Assembly: GCA_035634055.1 (NCBI GenBank)
Contig: DASQDR010000010.1
Location: 1 to 17,721 of the forward strand
Length of the DNA stretch: 17,721 bases
Direction of reading: 5' to 3'
Source of the DNA: JAICTV01 sp035634055
GTDB lineage: Bacteria > Planctomycetota > Phycisphaerae > Tepidisphaerales > Tepidisphaeraceae
Shown: positions 6,186 through 13,065 of the stretch, in pieces
Position numbering within the stretch: the first letter of the stretch is position 1
How the letters are laid out: each line of letters opens with the position of its first letter
Notes under the pieces: generated by a model
What the model saw: the letters and a program-made list of their open reading frames with translations, nothing else
Database searches by the model: none
Told to the model about the DNA's origin: nothing
Translations under genes and position numbers: made by a program

Positions 6186-7283
6186 TCAGTGCCCCTTCCC
6201 GAAAAACGTCTTGATCGAATCGTAAATATCGTCCTTCGAGTTCACCCGGCTGGTCAGGACCTTCTCGTGGTTGCGGAGGTGCTCGTGCAGGACGTTGATG
6301 AAGTTGCCGCTGCCGTAGGCGCTGGCGACCTGGCAGTAGCCGAACATGTTCGCCGCCGGCAGGAGCTGTTCCTTGAGCAGCTTGACGCAGTCGCGGCTGT
6401 CAGCCTCGGAGCTGTTGTCGCCGTCGCTGAAGTGGAACAGGTAGATGTTCCACTCGTCCGGCGAGTAATGGCTCTCCAGCAGTTGCCGGGCGGCGCGGAA
6501 CGCGCTGCTGATCTTGGTGCCGCCGTCCTCGCGCAGGTGGTAGAAGGTGTGCTTGTCGACCTCCTTGGCGCTGACGTCGTGGACGATGTAGCGGCTCTCG
6601 ATCCCCTCGTAGTTCTTGCGCAGCCAGGTGTCGATCCAGAAGCTCTCGAGGCGCACGAGTTCCTTCTGCTCCTCGCCCATCGAGCCCGAGACGTCCATCA
6701 TGAAGATGATGACGGCGTTGCTCTGCGGGCTCTTGATCTCCTTCCAGGAGCGGAAGCGCATGTCCTTCTTCTGCGGGATGATGATCGGGTTCTCCGGGTC
6801 GTAGTCGCCGACCTGGATCTGCCGCTTGATCGCCTCCTTGAACGAGCGCTTGAAGTGCCGCAGCGAGTTCGGGCCGACGCGGCGGAGGCTGGAGTACTTG
6901 TCGCGCACCGTGGTGATGCGGTGCTTCCCCTTGGGCTCGATGCGCGGGAGCTTGAGCTCCTCGGCGAGGATCTCGGCCAGCTCGTCGAGCGAGAGGTCGA
7001 CCTCCATCAGGTGCTGCCCCTGCTCGGTGCCGCCCTGCGAGCCCTTGCCCTTTCCCTTGCCGACGACGTCGCCTTCCTTGCCGTCGCCGGCGCCGACGCC
7101 GCCGGAGTTGTCGCCGTAGCGGAAGTGCGGCAGCTCGATCCCGCGCACGGGGATGCTGATGAGGTGCTTCCCCTCCTTGCCGATCAGCTCACCCTTGGTG
7201 AGGAACTTGCGCAGGTCCTCCCGGATCCGGCCCTTGACGATCTGCCGGAAACGCTGGTGATCTTTCTCGATCTTCAGGACCAT
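6186..7283 (-). CDS. yeaH: DUF444 family VWA-domain protein (YeaH type)
   Basis: A protein of 365 residues, somewhat shorter than E. coli YeaH. The N-terminus (MVLKIEKDHQRFRQIVKGRI) is typical of the family. A Gly/Lys-rich linker spans about 57-90. A von Willebrand factor A-like domain carries a metal-ion adhesion site: FMMDVSGSMG at 194-203 (Asp197, Ser199, Ser201), GGTKISSA at 254-261 (Thr256), and FHFSDGDNSS at 283-292 (Asp287). YeaH is the conserved partner of the PrkA kinase and is thought to be its substrate or adaptor in nutrient-stress signalling. The stop of the upstream GH26 gene lies 54 bp away, so read-through is possible. No clear Shine-Dalgarno sequence precedes the ATG. Confidence 0.93.
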   Translation of the reverse strand: MVLKIEKDHQRFRQIVKGRIREDLRKFLTKGELIGKEGKHLISIPVRGIELPHFRYGDNSGGVGAGDGKEGDVVGKGKGKGSQGGTEQGQHLMEVDLSLDELAEILAEELKLPRIEPKGKHRITTVRDKYSSLRRVGPNSLRHFKRSFKEAIKRQIQVGDYDPENPIIIPQKKDMRFRSWKEIKSPQSNAVIIFMMDVSGSMGEEQKELVRLESFWIDTWLRKNYEGIESRYIVHDVSAKEVDKHTFYHLREDGGTKISSAFRAARQLLESHYSPDEWNIYLFHFSDGDNSSEADSRDCVKLLKEQLLPAANMFGYCQVASAYGSGNFINVLHEHLRNHEKVLTSRVNSKDDIYDSIKTFFGKGH

Positions 7284-7337
7284 AAGGTTAGCCGGTTCGA
7301 CGTACCTTCAACTCTAGCACACGTGCTTCGGCCGGGA

Positions 7338-8783
7338 CTACGGCGAAGCCGCCACGGCGTCACGGTTGACCACGGCGGGGCTGGCGTAGATGGAGCGGAG
7401 CTGGTCGTCGGTCATCTTCCGGGGCCCCGCCGGGCCGGTCCAGGAAACGAAGTAGGACCAGTGCGCGCCGTGGCGACGCATGCGCTCGACGTCCGGCACG
7501 CCGCCGAACTCCGTCACCGCCAGCAGCTTTCGCCCGGCGTGTTGCTCCGAGAGGATCTGCCACAACTCGCTGAGCGGGTCGCGCGTATCCGGCGAGTAGA
7601 CGTCCACCCCGAGCACGTCCACGTACGCGTCGCCGGGGTACCACTCGCGCTGGCCGGCGCTGGTGTAGACCCAGATGAGGTTGTGCAGCCCGTGGTGGCC
7701 GGTCAGCCGCTCGTGCATGAGCCGCCAGAGCTGGACGAACGGCTCGGGCCCCCTGGCGCCCCACCAGAACGATCGCGCCTCCGCCTCGTGGACCGGCCGC
7801 CAGAGGACCGGCACGCGCGCGTCCGCGAGCTTGCGAAGCTGACCGGCAATCACGTCGATGTCGCGCAGGAGCAACTGGTGCTCTTCCGAGCGCGCGTCGG
7901 CCATCGCCCTTGCCAGATCGAAATTCGTGGCGTCGGCGTTGAACCCCTTGTACCACCTGCGGTCGAGGCGGTTGCCGGCGCGATCGGTATCGACCCGGTC
8001 GAGCAGGCCGGCGGGCGCGTTCCAGTGCCACGACAGGCTCACGAGGTGGCCCTGCCCGGCGGCGCGGATCAGGCGATCGACCTCGCCCGGGTCGCGGGCG
8101 CCGCGCTGGGCGCGGGAGGGGCTGTAGTCCATCAGGTCGCCCGCCATGATGGCTGGAAGCTTACCCGTGGTCTGGCTGACGTGATCGGCATCGCGGGTGC
8201 TGTAGACGCCGGAAAGGACGCCTTCGCCGTAGCGGTCGATCAGCAGGGCATGCAGCGCCCGCGCCTCGGGCGTGGCCTGCGGATCGCAAAGCGTTTTCGG
8301 CGGCTTGGTCGGCGGGCGCAGCGCCGCGGGGCCGGCGGGCGCGAGGTCGATGTAATCGATGTCGTGGTAGCCCCAGTACTTTTCCAGCAGGATCGCGTTC
8401 GCGCCCGCGGCAAGCTCCACCCGCCCCGCCGGGTGCGTCACGAACGCCTCGGCCGTCGCGCGGAACATGCCGTAGGTCTTGATGCCGGCAACTGTCAGGT
8501 AATACCCCTTGTGACCGCGGGGCGAGCAGTAGCGGATCGTGAGGTCGTACAGGCCGGGCCGAGGCGCCACCACGTCGAAGACGACGCCGTCGCCGTCCTT
8601 GTTGATGCCGGTGACGTACCCTCCGCCGGAGTACGCGGGGCGGGTGGTGGCGCGCGTCGCGCCGCCGACAAGCCGGGCGTCCTCGGCCTCGTAGCGCATG
8701 ACGGCCGGCGCGGTGGTCGGTTGCGCCAACGCCGGCGCAGAGATCGCCAGTGACAAGACCAGGATCGACGCCCTCCGGCACAT
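7338..8783 (-). CDS. secreted glycoside hydrolase family 26 (beta-mannanase-like) with N-terminal carbohydrate-binding module
   Basis: A protein of 481 residues from the ATG at 8783, which has GGAGGA at good spacing; an in-frame upstream codon at 8969 would put the signal peptide inside the protein. A signal peptide spans residues 1-20 (cut after PALA). Residues about 29-148 form a CBM35/CBM6-like module, from MRYEAEDARLVGG to HDIDYIDL. Residues about 172-475 form the GH26 barrel. The acid/base Glu333 lies in WRPVHEAE and the nucleophile Glu425 in LAVTEFGG; FWWG follows the acid/base as in known mannanases. It should cleave mannan or a related beta-glycan outside the cytoplasm. Its position between prkA-linked genes and yeaH is unusual. 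A phased motif array lies upstream. Confidence 0.9.
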   Translation of the reverse strand: MCRRASILVLSLAISAPALAQPTTAPAVMRYEAEDARLVGGATRATTRPAYSGGGYVTGINKDGDGVVFDVVAPRPGLYDLTIRYCSPRGHKGYYLTVAGIKTYGMFRATAEAFVTHPAGRVELAAGANAILLEKYWGYHDIDYIDLAPAGPAALRPPTKPPKTLCDPQATPEARALHALLIDRYGEGVLSGVYSTRDADHVSQTTGKLPAIMAGDLMDYSPSRAQRGARDPGEVDRLIRAAGQGHLVSLSWHWNAPAGLLDRVDTDRAGNRLDRRWYKGFNADATNFDLARAMADARSEEHQLLLRDIDVIAGQLRKLADARVPVLWRPVHEAEARSFWWGARGPEPFVQLWRLMHERLTGHHGLHNLIWVYTSAGQREWYPGDAYVDVLGVDVYSPDTRDPLSELWQILSEQHAGRKLLAVTEFGGVPDVERMRRHGAHWSYFVSWTGPAGPRKMTDDQLRSIYASPAVVNRDAVAASP

Positions 8784-8861
8784 GCGCACATCCTCCGACG
8801 ACAAGCAGCCGAAACCGCGAACAGGTGTGCCAGCCTCGGCCTCATGCCGCCGGCCACGAGG

Positions 8862-8957
8862 AGTCGCCGCGAGAGTCGACCCCAGATTCGCCCAGCGGGG
8901 TCGCCGGAAGTCGCCCAAGAGTCGCACGGGCGGAATCCCCCGAGAAGTCGCCCGGCG
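8862..8957. repeat. phased AGTCGCC motif array upstream of the GH26 gene
   Basis: Heptamers close to AGTCGCC begin at 8862, 8874, 8886, 8899, 8909, 8920 and 8946. The intervals are 12, 12, 13, 10, 11 and 26 bp, so the motif recurs about once per DNA turn over 90 bp. Individual copies carry one or two changes (AGTCGAC, ATTCGCC, GGTCGCC, AGTCGCA). The array lies about 80-175 bp upstream of the glycoside hydrolase start, where a promoter would be expected. It is either a decayed 12-bp tandem repeat or a cluster of protein-binding sites. Confidence 0.6.
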
Positions 8958-8999
8958 CGGGGGCGGCACTCATCGCGCACGTCGCCGCCTCGGGTGCGC

Positions 9000-9401
9000 C
9001 TACTGCGACGGCAGCGCCGGCAGCTTCACCAGCGGCGGGAAGATCGACGGGCCGCGGACCTTCACGTAGCGCTTGGCGGTGTCGCCGCTGACGACGGCGG
9101 TCAGGCGGTCTCCCTCCACGCGGGCGGTCACCTGCCCGGCCTGGGCGACGCGGTCCCACTGCATCGTCCAGTAGGTGTCGTACTGGACGGTGGAGGCATC
9201 CACCACGCCCGCGCGGTCGTGGTACGAGCCGTAACGCATCTGGCTCGGCCAGTCGAACCGCAGGGCGGTCTTGCGCCCCTGCGTCGGCTCGAACTGCCCG
9301 TCGGGGCGGACGATCCCTTCCTCCAGCCACTCCCCGCCGAAGCGGGTGCAGCCGGTGGCCAACAGCAGAAGCAACACGCAGGGCAACGCGAGTGTTCGCA
9401 T
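9000..9401 (-). CDS. small lipoprotein of unknown function
   Basis: A protein of 133 residues. The N-terminus MRTLALPCVLLLLLATGC has a textbook lipoprotein signal with lipobox LATGC and lipidated Cys18. The mature part is rich in aromatic residues, with a probable beta-strand pattern (YDTYWTMQWDRVA, then VTARVEGDRLTAVVSG), and ends with a Pro-rich tail. I do not recognise a family. The ATG at 9401 is preferred because GGAG sits 5 nt before it; a GTG two codons earlier would overlap the preceding stop as GTGA. Only 2 nt separate it from the 68-residue protein gene, so translation is probably coupled. It is the last gene of the prkA operon. Confidence 0.8.
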   Translation of the reverse strand: MRTLALPCVLLLLLATGCTRFGGEWLEEGIVRPDGQFEPTQGRKTALRFDWPSQMRYGSYHDRAGVVDASTVQYDTYWTMQWDRVAQAGQVTARVEGDRLTAVVSGDTAKRYVKVRGPSIFPPLVKLPALPSQ

Positions 9402-9403
9402 AT

Positions 9404-9610
9404 TCACTCCGGCACGGTTTCCAGGGCCGCGACCTGGTTGAGTCGCAGCATCGCCATGGCGTTCGAACCGACGAAGAAGTAGTTCAGCTCCGCCTTTTCC
9501 GGCACCAGTTGCAGCGGGCTCGTGACGTCATACGTGCTGCCGCTGGTCAGCACGATACGAAACGGGACGAACGGATCACGGTTTAACAGCTCCTGAAGTT
9601 CCTCGATCAT
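9404..9610 (-). CDS. small conserved-type protein, paralog of its neighbour (68 aa)
   Basis: A protein of 68 residues starting MIEELQELLNRDPFVPFRIV. It shares with the 72-residue protein just upstream the frame M-x-EEL-x(2)-L, PF-x(2)-FRIVL, G-x(3)-DV, and a closing L-x-QxAAL. The two are therefore tandem paralogs or members of one small family. Similar short proteins are common in planctomycetes to my knowledge, without known function. Predicted mostly beta, cytoplasmic, with no signal peptide. CTGGAG precedes the ATG at 7 nt spacing. It lies 15 bp after its paralog and 2 bp before the lipoprotein gene, so it belongs to the same operon as prkA. Confidence 0.8.
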   Translation of the reverse strand: MIEELQELLNRDPFVPFRIVLTSGSTYDVTSPLQLVPEKAELNYFFVGSNAMAMLRLNQVAALETVPE

Positions 9611-9625
9611 TCGACGCTCCAGCGA

Positions 9626-9844
9626 TCAGGATGCGCGGGCCGTGTCCGGAGCATCCAGGGCCGCGATCTGCTCCAGCTTCAGGTGCAGCTTGCGGCTGTA
9701 GTCGGGCGAGACGTACAGGAACTCGGTCAGCCCGATCCCAACCTGGAACTGCCTGGCCACGTCCAGCCGCTCGCCCCTGTCCAAGACGATCCGAAACTTC
9801 CGGAAGGGCCTGTGCATCAGGCGGCGTTTCAGCTCCTCAACCAT
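9626..9844 (-). CDS. small conserved-type protein, paralog of its neighbour (72 aa)
   Basis: A protein of 72 residues starting MVEELKRRLMHRPFRKFRIV, followed by LDRGERLDVARQFQVG and ending with KLHLKLEQIAALDAP. It aligns along its length with the 68-residue protein immediately downstream. It is more basic near the N-terminus than its paralog. GAGG lies 6 nt before the ATG, and the start is 18 bp after the prkA stop, so it is very likely translated from the prkA transcript. No domain is recognised; a role as a small regulator or adaptor of the kinase is only a guess from position. Confidence 0.8.
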   Translation of the reverse strand: MVEELKRRLMHRPFRKFRIVLDRGERLDVARQFQVGIGLTEFLYVSPDYSRKLHLKLEQIAALDAPDTARAS

Positions 9845-9862
9845 GTCCCGCCTCGCTTTCCG

Positions 9863-11941
9863 TCAATCGTCCTGCTTGGAATCCCCGCGGGCGAAGATGC
9901 TGGCGACGTAGTTCAGCACGTCCGTCGCGCTGGTCTCGTTGTAGCCAAAGTATTTGATCAGCCGCTGCTTGACGACGTCGATCTTCTGCTGCGTCTCGTC
10001 GTCGACCACCGAGCTGACCAAATTCTTCAGCTTGATCGTGTCGCGCTGGTCCTCGAACAGCTTCAGCTCCAGCGCCTTGAGCAGGCGGGCGTTGGTGTTG
10101 TACTCGAACTTCTTGCCGTCCAGCGCCAGCGCGCCGATGTAGTTCATGATCTCCTGGCGGAAGTCGTCCTTGCGGCTGTCGGGGATGTCGATCTTCTCCT
10201 CGATCGAGCGCATCAGCCGCTCGTCCGGGTCCTCGTCGCGCCCGGTGTAGCGGTTGCGCACGCGCTCGTGCTGGGTATAGGCGCGCACGCTCTCGATGTA
10301 ATTCGTGGCCAGGCGCTTGATCGCGTCCTCGTCGGCGCTGATCGCGCGCTGGACCTCGGCCTTGAGGATGTCCTCGTACTCCTCGCGCACGGTGGCGAGC
10401 AGCTCCTTGTACTCCTTCTTCAGCTCCTCGTCGGTGATCAGCGAGTGGTGGCTGAGCCCCTCCTCCAGCTCGTTCATCACCATGAAGGGGTTGATGGCCT
10501 TGTCGATCTGCGCCTGGTGGCTCACCAGGGCGTTGGAGATCTTGTCCTGGATGTAGCGCGGGCTGATGCCCTGCATTCCCTCGCGCGGGGCCTCTTCCTT
10601 CAGCTCCTTGATGGAATCCTCCGTGAAGCCGGGGATGCTCTTGCCGTTGTACAGCTTGAGCTTCTGGAGCTTGGTGATGCCCGCCTTCTTCGGCTCGCTC
10701 AGCCGCGTCAGCACCGCCCACATCGCCGCCACCTCGATCGTGTGCGGCGCGATGTGCATCCCCTTGATCTTCTCGGCGCCGAAGTCCTTGTTGTAGATCT
10801 TGACCTCGTCGTCGAGGCGGATGTTGTACGGGACGTCGATCTTGATGGTGCGGTCGCGGAACGCCTCCATCATCTCGTTGCCCTGGAGCTTCTTGTACTC
10901 CGGCTCGTTGGTGTGCCCGAGGATCACCTCGTCGATGTAGGTCTGGGCGAACTTCTTGGGCTTGATCATGTGCTCCTGCGACGCCCCGAGCAGGTCGTAC
11001 AGGAAGGCCACGTCCAGCTTCAGCACCTCGATGAACTCCACGATGCCGCGGTTGGCCACGTTCAGCTCACCGTCGAAGTTGAACGCGCGCGGGTCGGAGT
11101 CGGAGCCGAACTCGGCGATCTTGCGGTAGTTGATGTCGCCGGTCAGCTCCGTCGAGTCCTGGTTCTTCTCGTCCTTCGGCTGGAAGGTGCCGATGCCGCG
11201 GCGGTCCTTCTCCGACAGGACCAGCCGCTTGACGCGGACGTGGTCCATCGCCTTCTTCCAGTCGCCGTCGTACTGGTCGAGCAGGTCGCCGAACACCTTG
11301 CGGCAGAAGGGGCAGACCTCGCCGTAAAGGCGGATCTTTCGGCCGTCGGGGAGCTTCTCGTTGACCGCGTCGAGCACCTCCTGCCGCGCCTCGCGCGGGA
11401 TCAGCAGCATCGGCTCCTCGTGCATCGGGCACTCGACGTAGGTCTCCCCCTCGTCGCCGCCGGGGCCGCGGTGGTGAACGCGCCACATGTAGGTGTAGGC
11501 CTTGCCCGCGTCGGTCTTGGAGTAGTTCTCCAGCCCCTTCTTCAGCAGCCGGGCGATGGTGCTCTTGGACGAGCCGACCGGCCCGTGCAGCAGCAGGATG
11601 CGGCGCTCGGTGCCGTACCCCTGGGCGGCGGACTTGAAGAAGTCGACGAGCTGCATGAGCGGGCGCTCGAGCCCGAAGATCCCGTCCGCCCCGCCGTCGA
11701 TCGGGTCGGTGAAGAACTTGTAGCGCGTGTACTCCTGCTTGAACTGCGTGTAGTTCTCCGACCCGTAGGTCAGGATCATGTCGAACACGCGCTGGAACGC
11801 GTTGCGCGCGACCGCCGGGTTGTCCAGGACGATGTCGAGGTACTCCCAGAACGTCCCCTCCCAGTGCTGGTCGCGGAAGTGGTTGACGTCCAGCCGCTTG
11901 TCGATCAGGGAAACCAGGGGGTTCTTGGTCGATGTTGCCAT
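9863..11941 (-). CDS. prkA: PrkA family serine protein kinase (YeaG type)
   Basis: A protein of 692 residues, slightly longer than E. coli YeaG. The N-terminal half is an AAA+-like PrkA domain. The Walker A loop LLLHGPVGSSKSTIARLL lies at residues 117-134. A Cys-rich insertion has ECPMHEEPML near 170 and CPFC at 210-213, suggesting metal binding. NFDGELNVANRGIVEFIEV at 288-306 is the Walker B region. The C-terminal half is the PrkA kinase region, rich in charged helices. PrkA acts with the DUF444 protein and SpoVR in starvation responses. The ATG at 11941 has GGGAGAG upstream at about 9 nt; an in-frame ATG at 12013 adds a non-homologous leader. It heads an operon with two small proteins and a lipoprotein. 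Its promoter was not located with confidence. Confidence 0.95.
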   Translation of the reverse strand: MATSTKNPLVSLIDKRLDVNHFRDQHWEGTFWEYLDIVLDNPAVARNAFQRVFDMILTYGSENYTQFKQEYTRYKFFTDPIDGGADGIFGLERPLMQLVDFFKSAAQGYGTERRILLLHGPVGSSKSTIARLLKKGLENYSKTDAGKAYTYMWRVHHRGPGGDEGETYVECPMHEEPMLLIPREARQEVLDAVNEKLPDGRKIRLYGEVCPFCRKVFGDLLDQYDGDWKKAMDHVRVKRLVLSEKDRRGIGTFQPKDEKNQDSTELTGDINYRKIAEFGSDSDPRAFNFDGELNVANRGIVEFIEVLKLDVAFLYDLLGASQEHMIKPKKFAQTYIDEVILGHTNEPEYKKLQGNEMMEAFRDRTIKIDVPYNIRLDDEVKIYNKDFGAEKIKGMHIAPHTIEVAAMWAVLTRLSEPKKAGITKLQKLKLYNGKSIPGFTEDSIKELKEEAPREGMQGISPRYIQDKISNALVSHQAQIDKAINPFMVMNELEEGLSHHSLITDEELKKEYKELLATVREEYEDILKAEVQRAISADEDAIKRLATNYIESVRAYTQHERVRNRYTGRDEDPDERLMRSIEEKIDIPDSRKDDFRQEIMNYIGALALDGKKFEYNTNARLLKALELKLFEDQRDTIKLKNLVSSVVDDETQQKIDVVKQRLIKYFGYNETSATDVLNYVASIFARGDSKQDD

Positions 11942-12146
11942 GTTGGTACTCTCCCAGGCGCAGGGCCTCGGCGCCAAGACCGCCGCGCCCGTCTCGCGCG
12001 CGCCCCCGCGCACGACGGCGCGGCGGGCGGGCGATCCGCTCGGCGGGCGGGCGGCGCCGCGGCCACAGGGGTCCAGACACTTTAAAAGATCGGTTGGCCG
12101 GGGAAATCCCGTGAGGGTTTATCGCCCCGCGACTGTCGCCCTGCTA

Positions 12147-12169
12147 CGGAAGGCGCACGACGCCTTCCG
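12147..12169. other. perfect 9-bp stem hairpin
   Basis: CGGAAGGCG at 12147-12155 pairs exactly with CGCCTTCCG at 12161-12169 across a 5-nt loop, CACGA. Neither side has a T-run, so it does not look like a standard intrinsic terminator. It lies about 205 nt upstream of prkA and could be in a long leader. Confidence 0.5.
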
Positions 12170-12792
12170 ATGTCCCGGGGCGAGGCACGTGCGGCCTGCC
12201 CGCGGCGCGCGGGGAAACGGTCCGGCAGGCGGCGGTGCGGCGCGGCAGCGCAGCGAGGGAGGTGGTCAGCACGCGCGGCGGCGGCTGCGCCAGCGGCACC
12301 ACGAGCTCCGAACGGCTACGACCGGCGCGCGGGACACCTTCGCCAATCGCCAACACTAACGGCGACCCGTCACCGTCCTCATGGAACACTCACCCGTGAG
12401 GACCGGCACAGTTTCACCGCATCGAGCCTGGCTCGTTCGGCAGGACGCGCCGCTGAGATCGGCCGATCCGTCGGCCGCCGCCGCTCTCGCCGCCGCCGCA
12501 CGCGCCGCGCGCCTTCCTCAGGCGCTGGCGATCGGGCGGCCCGGCGCGTCAGCACGGGCTGGTCCTTCGCGGGGGCTTGGCCCGCCGTCGGGGGACGATC
12601 ACAGATGATCGCATCGGGCGTCGCCCGCACGGGGCCCGCGCCGCCGGGACGATTCGTCGCCCCCCGCGCGGCCGCGCCCTCGCCGGTCGCCCCTTCCCCA
12701 TTCCACGCATGAGCCTACACCTGCCCTTTCCCGAACGTCAACGAAGAAATGGCCGAGGCCGACGCGCCGTCCCCGCGCGTCGCGCCGATCCC

Positions 12793-12824
12793 GCCGCTTG
12801 GCGCAACCCCTGCCGCTTGGCGCA
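12793..12824. repeat. 13-bp direct repeat
   Basis: GCCGCTTGGCGCA occurs at 12793-12805 and again, exactly, at 12812-12824, 19 bp apart. It lies about 245-270 bp upstream of the PepSY-like gene. It could be a pair of regulator sites; no known operator is recognised. Confidence 0.45.
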
Positions 12825-12910
12825 CTTTCACCAGGGCAACTGCTCGACGCGCGTCGATCCGTGTTTTTGCGCGCAGGCGCGCCGCGCCATCGTGGGAAAG
12901 ATGACCCCCC

Positions 12911-12959
12911 GCGGAAAAAGGAGGCTAACTCCGCCACGTTTGGCGGTGTCTCCTTCCGC
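12911..12959 (+). promoter_or_regulatory. structured leader element upstream of the PepSY-like gene
   Basis: GCGGAA (12911-12916) and GGAG (12920-12923) pair with CTCC (12950-12953) and TTCCGC (12954-12959), leaving a three-A bulge. Inside, CCGCCA (12931-12936) pairs with TGGCGG (12941-12946) over a CGTT tetraloop. The same GGAG can instead pair with CTCC at 12929-12932, which would break the inner hairpin. It ends 106 nt before the start codon. It matches no riboswitch class I can recall and has no T-run for termination. Confidence 0.4.
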
Positions 12960-13065
12960 GATGCCGTGACCGTTCGCGGGCCAGTGCGGAGCCCCGTGAC
13001 GGCGGCCGCGTTCGGGTCGGGTTGTTCCGTGTTCGAGCTCCGCGCGACTTGAAAGGAGTCGTCTC

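Larger units (their letters stand above)
11942..13065. other. 1.1 kb gene-free GC-rich region between divergent prkA and the PepSY-like gene
   Basis: Open frames here are Arg/Ala/Pro-rich, mutually overlapping and unlike any family, so I call no gene. Recognisable elements are few. One AT-rich pocket (TTTAAAAGAT, 12081-12090) may be near the prkA promoter. A perfect 9-bp hairpin lies at 12147-12169 with no T-run. A GTCCTCA/TGAGGAC stem surrounds 12375-12405. A 13-bp direct repeat lies at 12793 and 12812, and a two-tier hairpin at 12911-12959. Long untranslated leaders or a small RNA could be hidden here, but nothing identifies one. Confidence 0.6.

Noticed and set aside
6144..8753. 869-codon open frame on the plus strand
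   Set aside because: It is antisense to the DUF444 and GH26 genes, which have clear family motifs. The long frame is a by-product of high GC third positions and reads as a low-complexity Val/Leu/Asp/Arg-rich protein.
9683..12085. 800-codon open frame on the plus strand
   Set aside because: Antisense to prkA and the small protein genes. The translation is repetitive Leu/Val/Asp/His with no domain.
12144..12389. 81-codon minus-strand frame beginning MFHEDGDGSP
   Set aside because: The first residues look protein-like, but the rest turns into Arg/Ala/Pro-rich sequence, and the frame runs through the 9-bp hairpin. No ribosome-binding site supports it.
12170..12712. 180-codon open frame in the prkA upstream region
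   Set aside because: Arg/Ala/Pro-rich, no ribosome-binding site of note, overlapping other equally poor frames on both strands; no family resemblance.
12799..12813. sigma54-type promoter (TGGCGC...TGC)
   Set aside because: GG and GC have the right spacing, but the rest of the consensus is poorly matched and no activator gene or sigma54-dependent gene is nearby.
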